64,000 nt of DNA from Oncomelania hupensis (taxonomy: Eukaryota; Mollusca; Gastropoda; Littorinimorpha; Pomatiopsidae). Where the stretch lies: assembly GCA_036898135.1 (NCBI GenBank), contig CM072522.1, forward strand, positions 5,198,151-5,262,150. The letters are read 5' to 3'. Made by a program: the position numbers and the translations under genes. The notes under the pieces were generated by a model, which had not been told where the DNA came from, ran no database searches, and was given only the letters and a program-made list of their open reading frames with translations. This document shows positions 1 to 10,822 of the stretch, in pieces; the first letter of the stretch is position 1; every line of letters starts with the position of its first letter.

Positions 1-644
1 CCACACCCACATCCACCCTTCTCCTAAAATATACCCATTTTGAGTATTTTACATCACTCTCTCTTTTTTCAATTGCCATATTTCTTAAAAATAAATGCTA
101 TTTTAAAGCATCTTCTATTTTTACTTTTCTTCACACACAGAGGAAAAGAGAGAAAGAGAATGCTGGAATTAAAATAAAAAAAATAGAACACTTCACAAGG
201 CAATTGTAAATTTATAGACTGTCTGTCCTGCACTAGTAGAAACTGTGTCTTGCACAGTCCATGTATTCATATTCCTTTGTGGACATGCACATTAAGCTGG
301 GTTTGTAGTAAATAAAATACTGCATGTGTTTACTATTTTCTCACGCACTAAGCTAGTCTTGACGCACAAACTTTACTACCCTGTTGTGAGCATGCGTACT
401 GCTGCTGCACTATAAATAATCAGGGGTTTTCTACAGTATATACATTCACCCAGACACATAAACACACATTTCCTCATGCACCCAGGTAACCTTGAAATGC
501 ATTCTCAGTGATGCGCACTCCTGGAGCACTATAAATAATCTGGTTTTCTTTTATTACATATATACATTATTCACATGAACACACAAACACACGCACACAT
601 ACAAGTAAATTAATTTTATAACATAAAAAAAAAACATTGTGAAA
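1..644. repeat. AT-rich sequence with a two-unit tandem repeat
   Basis: No gene is recognisable here. Two diverged units of about 119 bp lie at roughly 388-595. Each carries the motif ACTATAAATAATC (starting at 409 and 528) followed by TATATACATT and CA-rich sequence. The TATA-like words could be mistaken for promoters, but nothing downstream supports transcription. Confidence 0.4.
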
Positions 645-716
645 ACACTTGAGTTGAACCCACAACTCCTCAGCTCGACCACATTGCTAATTGAGTTCAT
701 AACCACTCAGCTATGA
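645..716 (-). repeat. tRNA-like SINE head
   Basis: On the minus strand this stretch carries a plausible Pol III A box (TAGCTGAGTGGTTATG) and, about 45 bases on, a B-box-like GGGTTCAACTC. This is the layout of a tRNA with a long variable arm. A clean acceptor stem is not evident and the sequence sits among retroposon debris, so a tRNA-derived SINE fragment is more likely than a functional tRNA gene. A tRNA covariance search would decide. Confidence 0.4.
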
Positions 717-854
717 TGAAGATGAAGATACTCAGTGCTTATAGGGTCCAGAGGACTGCCAAGAGCCGAATGAGGACCACACAAAATGAAGTAAAATCAG
801 ACTAAACTGTTAACAAGTAAATATGATAAAAGATGTAAATAAAATAGTCTCACA
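717..854 (-). mobile_element. N-family LINE, 3' end (part 1)
   Basis: This is the 3' terminus of the N LINE family, read on the minus strand. It ends GGACCCTATAAGCACTGAGTATC followed by a short purine-rich tail. The same terminus recurs at about 6485, 53555 and 56113. The copy is interrupted by retroposon X1 and resumes at 1466, with GTCTCACA duplicated on both sides of X1. Only 3' UTR is present, so it codes for nothing. Confidence 0.7.
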
Positions 855-1457
855 ATACATTACATTACATGGTTATTGCTTTAGGTCCAGCGGACTCTTG
901 CAAGCCAAATCAGGACCAGAGAAGTGAAAGAGGACTCACCCCTGATCCGCATAAAAGATCTGCTGAAACAACCATAGTGGTAACACTGAAGGCAATCTAC
1001 CAGCCGTTCACTTTACAATAAAGACATACCACGCATGGGACGCTGAGGCTATACTCTAATTTATCGAACCCCCGTTTACAAAAACAAAATAGAATACAAA
1101 CATCATCAAATTATCAACAAAACACATACATATAAAATGCCTACATTGCCAAATAATAACATCATAGGAAGCCCCAGTGACCATTTGGCAGAAAGCGTCC
1201 AATATTCCCAAGCTGATCCAACAGACCTCATACACAAATGAGGAGTATTGTCCCGGAAGAGTTTTCAAGAAAAAGGGTAGGTGACTGGTCTTGCAAAGAA
1301 GAAGATAGCTTAGTAGATTGATAGAACAGAGTAGGAATGAGAAAGAACCAAGGAGAAAGACAGCGACAGTGGGAATTGAAAGCACTAAATTTCCAGAAAG
1401 TGGGGATACTATTTATACTGAAACCCCTGGCACCCCCACAGGGGGGGGGGGGGGGGT
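855..1457 (-). mobile_element. Retroposon X1
   Basis: X is a short non-coding retroposon family named for this annotation. This copy ends (minus strand) with the shared tail GTCCGCTGGACCTAAAGCAA and an ATGTA-rich repeat. Its 5' end is a G/C hairpin next to an expanded run of G at about 1441-1456. The flanks repeat GTCTCACA (847-854 and 1458-1465), an 8-bp target duplication inside an N-family 3' UTR. A TATAAATA-like word lies just inside the 5' end. Small open frames here are not conserved between copies. Confidence 0.75.
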
Positions 1458-1465
1458 GTCTCACA

Positions 1466-1510
1466 CCAATAAAATCCAACCACAAAACAATACAATATGG
1501 TTTAGATTCA
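1466..1510 (-). mobile_element. N-family LINE, 3' UTR (part 2)
   Basis: This continues the copy at 717-854 on the far side of X1. It contains AATAAAATCCAACCA, matching the N 3' UTR at about 6615-6635. The copy is lost after about 1510, consistent with 5' truncation. Confidence 0.55.
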
Positions 1511-2112
1511 AGTTTCAAGATTCTTTATTGTCCAAACACATGGCATGGATATATGTTTTGCAGTGCAAGAAAAGAGATAACATCAAAACCATCAAAAACA
1601 TAGGCATACAATATTAATACATTTGATATACTATCATACACACAACTTCCATACCAATATACAAATCTATCACCACTAGCACACATGCATGAACAGATAT
1701 TCACAAACCCATGCATACACATTTGACACATACTAATTATTCCACAATACACAAACACTCACCCATTCTTCCATGCCTTAGACCCATCCTAGCCATCCAC
1801 AACACCTCACTCCTGTATCTATACACTCGCACTTATACACTTTTCATCCTTCCTACCACTCAACTCGTTGACTCACACATACATCCATGCACACACATAC
1901 ACCCATGTACACATATACACACATATGCTTGCTTGTGCACCCACCCCTCCATTCATGTCTGCATACACCTTGCACTACGACAGTTACAATAAAATACAAT
2001 AAAATATTATTATGTTCCTGGATTAACTAGGTGCGACAAAGTACTAATGACTTCAGGAAAACAATCTTTTTAAAATTACAATACTGAGTACTGGTGGGAG
2101 CCTGATGAAGCC
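1511..2112. other. Unclassified, with CA-rich microsatellite
   Basis: There is no supported gene. On the minus strand the left part ends in GGACAATAAAGAATC, like the 3' end of an old retroposon. From about 1690 to 1975 the sequence is a degenerate CA/CATA-rich microsatellite. The open frames here are products of base composition. Confidence 0.4.
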
Positions 2113-2918
2113 TAATATGCGATAAAGCAAACCAACATCATGTAAATACAATACAATACAAGGTTATTGCTTTAGGTCCAGCGGACTCTTCCGAGCCAAA
2201 TCAGGACCAGAGAGACGTTATCTTAAAATATTATAAAATGATTCAAGTCTTAAAAAACGAGCCTGTTACTCTTAAATACACAAACAAACTTTCACATGAC
2301 ACCTCTTTAAGAGACTTCTTTAAAACTGATGTATTAAAAATATATTCTCTTTCTTCAATCAAATCACTAAATTCAGTCCTAATAAAATCCAAACTAAACA
2401 AAACATGTCGATACGATTTATATGCGATAAAACAAACCAACATCATGTAAATATTGAAACAGGTATTGACTATTGCATACTTTAAAAATATCATTAAAAG
2501 GTATTGAACCAAAATTTCTTTCTCTTTCATCAACTAGATCAGCACATTCAGACATAAAATGGCGAAATGGAAAAGGATTTGTCACATGCAAAGCACCATG
2601 GTGGTTCTTCTCCTTTTAAAAGGAAACAATGGGTGACATAAGTATGCCCAATATGAAGGCGAGACAAAACAGTTTCTTCTTTGTGGGTAGATGCAAAAGT
2701 TAGGCAAAGAAACAGACAAATCTGGAAGAATTTAAAATAATTTGTTATTGATTTGATTAGACCATTCAGTCTGCCACAGCCGTTTACAATAAGATCCAGT
2801 CATACAACGCAGGTCAGAGCATGGAACAAACTGGAAAATCTCTGAAGGGAAATCTAGATGCAGAGCTTCTTTAGCCGCTTTGTCCACTGCAATATTGCCG
2901 CGGATGCCCATGTGACTA
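2113..2918 (-). mobile_element. N LINE host copy, 3' half (split by N2)
   Basis: This is the 3' portion of an N-family LINE, encoding part of the RNase H domain (near the MGIRGNIAVD motif) through the zinc-knuckle-like C-terminus and 3' UTR. It breaks at GCCCATGTGACTA (2906-2918) and resumes after the same 13 bases at 6031-6043, because a second N element (2919-6030) landed in it. A scrap of N sequence at 2113-2147 left of its tail suggests an older N copy beneath. The reading frame is broken, so the copy is dead. Confidence 0.75.
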
Positions 2919-5900
2919 CAATACAATACAAGGTTATTGCTTTAGGTCCAGCGGACTCTTCCGAGCCAAATCAGGACCAGAGAGACGTTATCTTAAAATA
3001 GTATAAAATGATTCAAGTCTTAAAAAACAAGCCTTTTACTCTTAAATACACAAACAAACTTTCACATGACACCTCTTTGAGAGACTTCTTTAAAACTGAT
3101 GTATTAAAAATATATTCTCTTTCTTCAATCAAATCACTAAATTCAGTCCTAATAAAATCCAGACTAAACAAAACATGTCGATACGATTTATATGCGATAA
3201 AACAAACCAACATCATGTAAAAATTGAAACAGATGTTGACCATTACATACTTTAAAAATCTCTTTGAAAGGTATGGAACCAAAATATGTTTCCCTTTCCT
3301 CAATCAAATCAGCACATTCAGACATAAAATGGCGAACAGAAAAAGATTGATCACATGCAAAGCACCATGGTGGTTCTTCTCCTTTTAAAAGGAAACTGTG
3401 GGTGACATAAGTATGCCCAATATGAAGGCGAGATAACACTGTTTCTTCTTTGCGAGTGGATGCAAAGTTAGGCAAAGAAGTGGACAAATCGGGAAGAATT
3501 TGAAATAATTTGTTGTTGACATGGTTAGACCAGTCAGTCTGCCACAGTCGTTTACAATAAGATCCAGTCATACAACGTAGGTCAGAGTAGGGCACAAACT
3601 GGAAAATCTCTGGAGGGAAATCGAGATGTAGAGCATCTTTAGCCGCTCTGTCTACTGCAATATTGCCGCGGATGCCCATGTGACCAGGGACCCACATAAA
3701 AACTATCTTTTTACCCTCAGAAACAAGTTGTGTATGGAGGTCATGGATCTCTGCCAGAAAAGGGTGTGATATCTTTCTCGTGGAAAGAGCCTGAAGTGCT
3801 GACAATGAATCGGACATGATTAAAAATGAGGTTCTTTTGGATTGATAAACTTGTTTCAGAGCTAAATGAATTGCCTTGAGCTCAGCTGTATAAACAGAAC
3901 AAAAATCAGGTAAACGCTGTTGCAAAGGCTGGTCTAAGCGTCTCTCGGAGACAGACGCAGCAGCAACTGAATCTCCTTTCTTTGACCCGTCTGTAAAAAG
4001 TTGTTCATATCCTGGGTATAATGCACACTGTTCTAAATAAAGTTGGTTATATACGGTTTCAGAGGTATTGTTTTTAAGGAAAGCGGACAACTGCCAATTA
4101 ATGTTTGGGGTACATAATTTCCATGGGGGAGCTTCAGTCCGAAGTTCATCGTCGTTGATGGAAGCAACATCAATGCCTGCTTTTTCCAGATGAACTTGCA
4201 TTCTGATGCCAAACGGAGGGATTGTGTTAGGTTTGGATTCAAATTTCTGAACAAAATCTGGGTTGAAAACACAGTCATAAGCAGGGTTCATAGGATCAGT
4301 TTTTAATTTTAAATAGTAATTCATTGACAATTTTGTACGTCTCAGCTCCAGCGGGGGTTCGTTAGCTTCCACATAAAGGCTTTCACAAGGGGAAGTGCGA
4401 AACGCACCCAAAGCAATGCGTAGTGCCTGATGGGCAACTGGATCTAGCATCTTAAGATAAGATTTTCTAGCAGAACCATAGACAATGCAACCATAGTCTA
4501 ACTTGGATCTAATTAAAGAACGATATAACAGCAATAAAGTTTTCTTGTCAGCACCCCAGTCTGTACCACTGATAACCTTGAGCAAATTGCAGGCCTGTTG
4601 ACATTTAGTTTTCAAAATTTTCAGATGAGGAATGAAAGATAGCTTTTGATCAAAAATAACACCCAAAAATTTGACTTGTTTGACCGCCTTTATTGGAGTT
4701 TTATTGAGGAGAATAGTAGGGTCTTGAATAATTCCCCGGTGCTGGGAAAAGTGAATACATTCAGTTTTTGCTTCAGAAAATTTAAAACCATTTTGTAAAA
4801 CCCAGTCTTCAACGGCCTTGACACATAACTGTAGCTGACGTTCTGCAGATGCCAAAGTTTTACCTTTGGCTACCAATGCAAAATCGTCGACAAATAAAGA
4901 ATTGTCAATTCCCCGTTTAACGGAACGAACAATGTTATTTATTTTAATATTAAACAGCAAGGGAGACAAGATGCTACCCTGAGGCACTCCCATCTCCTGT
5001 TCTCTCGTATCTGACAAAGATCCCCCAACCTTAACCTGAAAAATTCTGTCCGTTAGAAAATTGGATATAAACAGAGGTAAATGTCCCTTCAAACCCATTT
5101 CTTGTAAATCTGAAAGAATGCCATATTTCCATGTGGTATCATAAGCCTTTTCCAAATCAAACATGATGGCAACGACATGTTCACCCTGGACGAACGCGTT
5201 ACGGATAAAAGTTTCCAGTCGCACCAGGTGGTCAACAGTACTTCGACCACTTCGAAAGCCACACTGAGTGTTGGATAAAATATTATTTGTTTCTAGATAC
5301 CACAGTAAACGAGAATAAACCATTCTTTCTAGCGTCTTGCATAAGCAAGACGTTAAGGCTATTGGTCTATAGTTTGTCGGGTTAGTATGGTCTTTGCCAG
5401 GTTTAGGGATGGGTACAATAATGGCCTTTCTCCAGGAGGGGGGAAAGGTGCCAGTGATCCAGAGCTGATTGAAGATGTCCAGCAGTTGAGACCGTGAGTA
5501 TCTCGTTAAATGTCTGAGAAATTGATAATGTACATCATCCGGTCCAACTGCTGAATCTGCACTTTTGTTAATTGCATCATCAAGCTCGACTAATGAAAAC
5601 GGAATGTTGTAATCTTCAGAATTATCGGAGGTAAAATTTAACTGTTGTTTTTCTTTACGGGTTTTAACTGTTTGAAAAGGGACAGAATAATTTTCAGAGG
5701 AAGAATTTGCAGCAAAAGAAGAAGCCAAAAGATCAGCTACTAATTTTTTATCTCCGATTACGTCACCCTGCACAGTAAGGCATGGGCTCACCTGTTTGTT
5801 ACCTCTATTTTTGAGTTTGCGGACTACTTTCCACACCTTCGACAGTTTCGCTTTCGAATTAAGCGTGGAGCAGAAACCTCTCCACGATTCTCTTCTCTTT

Positions 5901-6030
5901 CGTTTGAAGAGCTGTCGGCATTGCGCTCGCAAACGTTGGTGGTTTTGTTTATTTTCAGTGCTTGGGTGTAAAAACATAGTTCTTAAGGCTTTTTTACGAG
6001 CTTGCTGAAGTTTTCTACATTCATCGTCAA
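2919..6030 (-). mobile_element. N2, 5'-truncated N LINE inserted in another N copy
   Basis: A 3.1-kb insertion is flanked by the 13-bp duplication GCCCATGTGACTA. The 3' end carries the shared tail GTCCGCTGGACCTAAAGCAA and a TTGTA repeat. The 5' end starts in the linker between endonuclease and reverse transcriptase, so the endonuclease is missing, as expected from truncated reverse transcription. The remaining frame (3188-5977) is open throughout. It inserted in the same orientation into the RNase H region of an older relative. Confidence 0.85.
3188..5977 (-). CDS. N LINE ORF2 fragment: reverse transcriptase, RNase H, zinc knuckle
   Basis: This open frame of 929 residues encodes the retrotransposition polymerase of an I-group non-LTR retrotransposon. 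The RT domain spans roughly residues 183-450: PIPKPG near 189, AGF-type block QCGFRSGRS near 238, FDLEKAYD at 273, GVPQGSILSP at 330 and the catalytic box FVDD at 362-365. RNase H follows with the acidic set D663 (FTDGS), E699 (TAEL), D723 (SDSL) and D776 (AVDRAA). Near residue 890 a CxxC-x6-H-x4-C motif resembles a zinc knuckle. The AP endonuclease expected upstream is absent, so the first Met is simply the first in a truncated frame. The assignment to the I group (I or Nimb-like) rests on the RNase H domain and is inference. Confidence 0.85.
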   Translation of the reverse strand: MFLHPSTENKQNHQRLRAQCRQLFKRKRRESWRGFCSTLNSKAKLSKVWKVVRKLKNRGNKQVSPCLTVQGDVIGDKKLVADLLASSFAANSSSENYSVPFQTVKTRKEKQQLNFTSDNSEDYNIPFSLVELDDAINKSADSAVGPDDVHYQFLRHLTRYSRSQLLDIFNQLWITGTFPPSWRKAIIVPIPKPGKDHTNPTNYRPIALTSCLCKTLERMVYSRLLWYLETNNILSNTQCGFRSGRSTVDHLVRLETFIRNAFVQGEHVVAIMFDLEKAYDTTWKYGILSDLQEMGLKGHLPLFISNFLTDRIFQVKVGGSLSDTREQEMGVPQGSILSPLLFNIKINNIVRSVKRGIDNSLFVDDFALVAKGKTLASAERQLQLCVKAVEDWVLQNGFKFSEAKTECIHFSQHRGIIQDPTILLNKTPIKAVKQVKFLGVIFDQKLSFIPHLKILKTKCQQACNLLKVISGTDWGADKKTLLLLYRSLIRSKLDYGCIVYGSARKSYLKMLDPVAHQALRIALGAFRTSPCESLYVEANEPPLELRRTKLSMNYYLKLKTDPMNPAYDCVFNPDFVQKFESKPNTIPPFGIRMQVHLEKAGIDVASINDDELRTEAPPWKLCTPNINWQLSAFLKNNTSETVYNQLYLEQCALYPGYEQLFTDGSKKGDSVAAASVSERRLDQPLQQRLPDFCSVYTAELKAIHLALKQVYQSKRTSFLIMSDSLSALQALSTRKISHPFLAEIHDLHTQLVSEGKKIVFMWVPGHMGIRGNIAVDRAAKDALHLDFPPEIFQFVPYSDLRCMTGSYCKRLWQTDWSNHVNNKLFQILPDLSTSLPNFASTRKEETVLSRLHIGHTYVTHSFLLKGEEPPWCFACDQSFSVRHFMSECADLIEERETYFGSIPFKEIFKVCNGQHLFQFLHDVGLFYRI

Positions 6031-6043
6031 GCCCATGTGACTA

Positions 6044-6480
6044 GGTACCCACATAAAAACTATCTTTTTACCTTCAGAAACAAGTTGTGTGTGGAGGTCA
6101 TGGATCTCTGCCAGAAAAGGGTGCAATATCTTTCTCGTGGAAAGAGCTGACAGGGAATCACATATGATTAAAAACGAGGTTCTTTTGGATTGATAAACCT
6201 GCTTCAGAGCTAGATAAATTGCAGAGCTCAGCTGTATAAACAGAACTAAAATCTGGTAGACGCTGTTGCAAAGGCTGGTCTAGGTGTCTCCCAGACACCG
6301 ACGCAGCAACAACCGAGTCTCCTTTCTTCGACCCATCTGTAAAATGTTTTTCATATCCTTTATACAATGAACATTGTTCGATATAAAGTTGCTCATAAAC
6401 ACTTTCGGAAGGTTTGGTCTTTTCAGGATGTGAGTGAAGTTGATACTGGGTTTGATGAGGTTCCAAGGTGGAAGTACAGT
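6044..6480 (-). pseudogene. N LINE host copy, 5' part
   Basis: This is the other side of the N copy split by N2. It encodes the start of RNase H (FTDGSKKGDS, VYTAEL) and the preceding linker, with internal frameshifts. It stops at about 6480, where the 3' tail of another N copy begins. Confidence 0.7.
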
Positions 6481-7216
6481 TAGATAGATAGATATTCAGT
6501 GCTTATAGGGTCCAGTGGACTGCCAAGAGCTGAATCAGGACCACACAAAATTAAGTAAAATCAGACTAAATTGTTAACATTTAAATATGATAAAAGATGT
6601 AAAAAAATCAGTCTAACTAATAAAATCCAACCAGGAATACAAAACAAGATGATATGATATAAATGCGATAAAACAAACAAAACATGTAAAATTTGAAGCA
6701 GGTGTTGTCTATTGCATACTTTAAAAATATCATTAAAAGGTATTGAACCAAAATATCTTTCTCTTTCATCAACCAGATCAGCACATTCAGACATACAATG
6801 GCGAAATGGAAAAGGATTTGTCACATGCAAAGACCATGGTGGTTCTTCTCCTTTTAAAAGGAAACAATGGGTGACATAAGTATGCCCAATATGAAGGCGA
6901 GACAAAACAGTTTCTTCTTTGCGGGTGGATTCAAAAGTTAGGCAAAGAAGAAGACAAATCTAGATGCAGAGCTTCTTTAGCCGCTTCGTTCACTGCAATA
7001 TTGCCACGGATGCCCATGTGACTAGGAACCCACATAAAAACTACTTTTTTACCCTCAGAAACAAGTTGTGTGTGGGGGTCATGGATCTTTGCCAGAAAAG
7101 GGTGTGATATCTTTCTCGTGGAAAGAGCCTAAAGTGCTGACAGTGAATCAGACATGATTAAAAACAAGGTTCTTTTGGATTGATAAACCTGTTTCAGAGC
7201 TAGATGAATTGCCGGG
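6481..7216 (-). pseudogene. N LINE fragment (N4), 3' end
   Basis: This N copy begins on its 3' side with a GATA repeat followed by the N terminus. Its C-terminal region keeps RLHIGHTYVTHCFLLKGEEP and part of the zinc knuckle. A deletion near 6955 removes about 120 residues-worth of sequence, and stops and frameshifts are present. It is 5'-truncated near 7216, next to a fold-back MITE. Confidence 0.7.
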
Positions 7217-7221
7217 TGCAC

Positions 7222-7606
7222 GACGATACGCCTAACTGTCAATTCACCTCAGTCAACTCGCCTGAACATTAAGTAGCCACCTAAAGTTGCGGAATGTATT
7301 ATGACTCACCTACAGACTATTGCCCTCACCTCGTTTTCAGTCAATTCGCCTACATCTTTGCGCGAGCGTCTGACAATTCGGTTACACCTCTCTCTCAGAA
7401 ATTCACGCGTTAGGGTTAGATTTAGGGTTCGAACACTGAAAAGTACTTAAAAAGGGGGGCGAAATATGACCCATTGTCAGCACAACGATTAAGTTGTGCA
7501 TTCAAAAACATTGGGCGAATTTGCTCACACATGTAGGGCAATTGACTTGAGATATTGCGAACTGACTGAAAACGAGGTGAGGGCAATCGTTGTTAGGCAA
7601 ATCGTC
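7222..7606. mobile_element. Fold-back MITE
   Basis: The ends are inverted (GACGATACGCCTAAC against GTTAGGCAAATCGTC). Inside, arms at 7319-7349 and 7557-7587 are inverted copies of 31 bp with one mismatch. No coding sequence is present. No clear target duplication is seen, so the superfamily is undetermined. Confidence 0.65.
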
Positions 7607-7612
7607 ATATAT

Positions 7613-7725
7613 CAACACATGTGAAAGGCAACGTTCTAGATAAATGCTGTGTGAACATTCCTAATGCGTACGCAGATCGCTACTCACCACCACTGGGAAA
7701 ATCCGATCACTGTGTCATTCATCTA
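7613..7725 (+). pseudogene. L2-type LINE, endonuclease end (part 1)
   Basis: The translation includes NAYADRYSPPLGKSDH, the C-terminal end of an AP endonuclease domain (PPLGKSDHN-type motif) typical of L2/CR1-group LINEs. The frame continues without loss across two insertions: part 2 starts at 8203 and part 3 at 15159. Confidence 0.75.
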
Positions 7726-8202
7726 CAGTGGAGTCCGGGTATAACGAATCTCAAGGGGGGAATTTCGGGTTCGTTACAAGCGGGATTCGCTGTAGAGATT
7801 TGTACTGTAAACGAAAGTACACACCGGTGATGAGTACACATCACAACATACAGTACGTAGATCGATCTAGGCCTACGAAGTTTATCAACAATGACTTCAT
7901 TCAAGGCTATTTATAGCAGCCAATGACAGTTATGACTTCAAGGCCTGGTTGACCTATGTACGAACTGGCATGCTTCTGCTGCTGTTCGATATTGGCGATG
8001 AGCCAATTGAGGCAAAGTAGGCCAAGGGAATACACAAAGGGTTCGTTACAAGCGGAGATTCGTTATTTGCCTAGCTGGATTTGTTCGTTATAGGAAGGGA
8101 TTAAATAGTAAGACAAAGAAGGAAGTGTGTCGGGAAATGGATGGTAGTACGCTAATCGCGGGTGTTCGTTATTCCAAGGTTCGTTATAGGTGGACTCCAC
8201 TG
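7726..8202. mobile_element. Tigger/pogo-like MITE
   Basis: This 477-bp element has inverted ends beginning CAGTGGAGTCC and then TATAACGAA, the style of Tigger/pogo termini. It is flanked by TA at 7724-7725 and 8203-8204. No transposase is present. Removing it restores the L2 reading frame exactly, which supports the boundaries. Confidence 0.8.
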
Positions 8203-8442
8203 TACTACCTAAATATAGACAACTAGTAAAGAGGGAGGGGCCAAGGACATGTGTAGTAAACAAAAGGGATTACGTGACAGCAGAAACTTTGAGGGGTTGT
8301 TTTGAGATAACGGACTGGGACATTTTCTTTGAAAACGAGGATAACATAGATACAATTTCAGACTCTATCACATCATATGTTACTTTTTGTGAAGGAAATG
8401 TTGTCTCTAAAAAGACAGTAAAAATCTATTCAAATTCTAAAC
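8203..8442 (+). pseudogene. L2-type LINE, endonuclease-RT linker (part 2)
   Basis: This continues part 1 in frame, with a PKYRQLVKRE block and GCFEITDWDIF, matching the linker that follows the endonuclease in L2-group elements (a CFECTDWDVF-like motif is usual). It breaks at CTAAAC (8437-8442), where a 6.7-kb element is inserted. Confidence 0.75.
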
Positions 8443-8569
8443 CAGGCTGCAGAACAACTTTGAAACAAAATCTCTGAAGTTTGGCTGGGGTTCAGGTGCC
8501 GCCTAGGCCCCTGTGGGGTCCAGGGGCAAAGCCCTGGTGGGGGGGTTCAGGTAGGCGAAGCCCCACAAA

Positions 8570-9440
8570 GGAAAAGGAAAATGGCTCTTTTTAAGGACAT
8601 TTTGTTATAATTCCTGGATGGAAATACTGGAAAATGTATAGCTATGTTTTGGGGAAAAAAAAGTTTTTTTTTAGTATGAGCAAGTAAAAAAAAAATGGAA
8701 ATTGCCTTAAAAATTTTTTTTAATCATTTATTGACACCATCAGATTTCTTCTTGAATACCTCACATCAAAATAAGTTATAAAAAAATTGGCACTTGTGAC
8801 TTTTGAATTAAAAAATCTGAAAAATGTATGTTATTGAAAAAAATGTTTATTTTTAAGCACAGGTGAAAAAATTAAATTTATTTTAATTGTTTTACACTTA
8901 ATAGGAAAAAAATGGCACTTTTAAAGGTAATTTTCCTGTATTTCCTGAATCAAAACAATGAGGATAGAGGAAAAAACTTCACATCAAAAGAATACTTCAC
9001 ATCCAAAATAGTTATAACAAGTTTCATTTCTTTTACTTACACTTAAAAAGGGAAAATGGCTCTTTCAAATGCCATTTTGTTGTATTTTCTGAATCAAAAT
9101 ACTGAAAAAAATGTTTTGGAAAAAAAAAAAGAACAGAACTATGAACAGGTGGGGAAAATAAGCAAAATGTTTTAAATTTAAAATCATTTATGACACCTTC
9201 AGATGTTTTCTTGAATACTCAACATCAAAAATGTTATAACCAGTTCAGCTGTATTCCTTTTATGTACACATATGTGGGAAGATTGTCACTTTCATATACT
9301 ATTTTGTTTATTTTCTGAATCAAAATACTGAAAAATGAATAGTCACCTTGGAAAAAGTTATTTGTAACAAAACCATGAACATCTCAGATAATTGTTGGCA
9401 CAGCTGAAAGATTTTGATTAGGTTTTACTTCTTAAAAAAA
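8570..9440. repeat. Degenerate AT-rich tandem repeats
   Basis: Irregular units of roughly 150-330 bp share the phrase AAAATGGCTCTTT, then ATTTTGTT, then TTCCTGAATCAAAATACTG (for example near 8580, 8910, 9055 and 9280). They also share TTCTTGAATAC followed by ACATCAAAA (near 8750 and 9215). They lie just inside the left end of the TIR element, a common place for subterminal repeats. Confidence 0.55.
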
Positions 9441-9994
9441 GAGAAAATGGATGTTTGCTTTGCTTGGACTTGGAGGTCATCACGAGAAACTATATCTGTT
9501 GTACACTTTCTTTTAGCAGCCGTCTCATGAGCCACAGCTGTGCAGGGCCGTTTTCTTCCTGCTGAAGAACTGCTTTATGTGCTCATTTCAGACTCTACAG
9601 ATACCGCTTTTTCCAGTGTTTGCCTGTGCGCCTGTTTTGAAATGGAAGCCTGATTGAGAAGTTCTGCTTTATCTGCTTTTTTTTCAGGCAGAAATTGGAG
9701 CACCTACTTTCTCTCTCTTCTCATGATTCGCAGCCTGTTTTTTTTGCTGGACTGGACTGGTATTAAATTAGCGTCCCCAACACCAAAGCGTAAAGGGGAC
9801 GAAAAGTTTAAAAAAGTATCAAGGGAACCCCAGGGGCGGGGAAGTTAAATGTTGCGTTAAAATTTCAGGACCACTTATAAAAACGGGGGGGGGAAGATAA
9901 AACACCTACGGGGAGGGACTCAGGCACTCAAATCTCACACACGCACCATAAAACTAGCGTAGGGGGGGGGGATTGAGACCCGCACCCATGCTAA
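9441..9994. other. Unclassified interior of the TIR element
   Basis: No gene is recognised. It contains several G runs (near 9885, 9962) and short direct repeats. The left boundary of the nested I-type LINE probably lies in or near this stretch. Confidence 0.3.
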
Positions 9995-10086
9995 AAATAT
10001 GGGAGGCCAACTAAGGCCACCTGCCCGGACAAGCCGGAGTAATGATATTAATGGATGACAATGATTCTTAAAATGTTACGCTAATA

Positions 10087-10370
10087 GTAAAAGGACGGGC
10101 CAACTAAGGCCGTCAGGCCCGTGGGCCAGCAAATAATTTGCCAGATTAAGATTACATAGGATTTAAAGGTTAAGACAATTTTCAATGTACATGAGTAATC
10201 TAAGACCCAATATAAACAATTTATAGTAAAATGACAGGCCAGAAAGGCCGCCAGGGGCCCGAGAGGCCAGCAAATAACTTGCCAAAATTAAAAGTAATGA
10301 GGTTTAAAAGGTTTAAGACTCTTTCAAATTACATAGGTAACAAAACCCAGTATAGACGATTAATATATAA
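10087..10370 (-). repeat. GGCC-rich tandem repeat in LINE 3' UTR
   Basis: Two diverged units of about 140 bp each contain a cluster of GGCC words, then CAGCAAATAA, TTGCC and an AT-rich stretch. A partial third unit lies near 9998-10035. They sit downstream of the LINE stop codon. Confidence 0.55.
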
Positions 10371-10822
10371 TGAAAAAGTCAGGATGATATGTATTATAAT
10401 CCTAATATTTAAGATTAAAATTACAATGTAACGGGGGCAGCCCTCGGCAATTTATAGCCATAGTGCAGACTCCCCGGCGAAAAAGAACGGCACGACTCCC
10501 GGCAGTTGGCAGCCATGGTAGGAGCTCGTGCAAACGGCAAATTAGCCGAAAATTCGCACGCATTACATCATTAAAATGTTACTAATAAAATTTTACCTAA
10601 GAGTAAATAAGAAATGCCCACGGCAACAGATGGCCATGTTTCCGGACAAAACACCCATAGCATCACGGCCATAAGGGTGCCGGCATCATAGTAGGGGAGC
10701 TAGCAAAAAGCTAGTGAGAGAACCCCCCGGCAGTAGTAGCCATGGACCTAACTAGACTCGAGGGATGTACAAATATACCAACAGAGAGCCGGGAGCAGCT
10801 GAGGAAGGTAGTGACAAGAGAT

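Noticed and set aside
1318..1617. Overlapping small frames in X1
   Set aside because: The frames are not conserved in other X copies and run through a G homopolymer.
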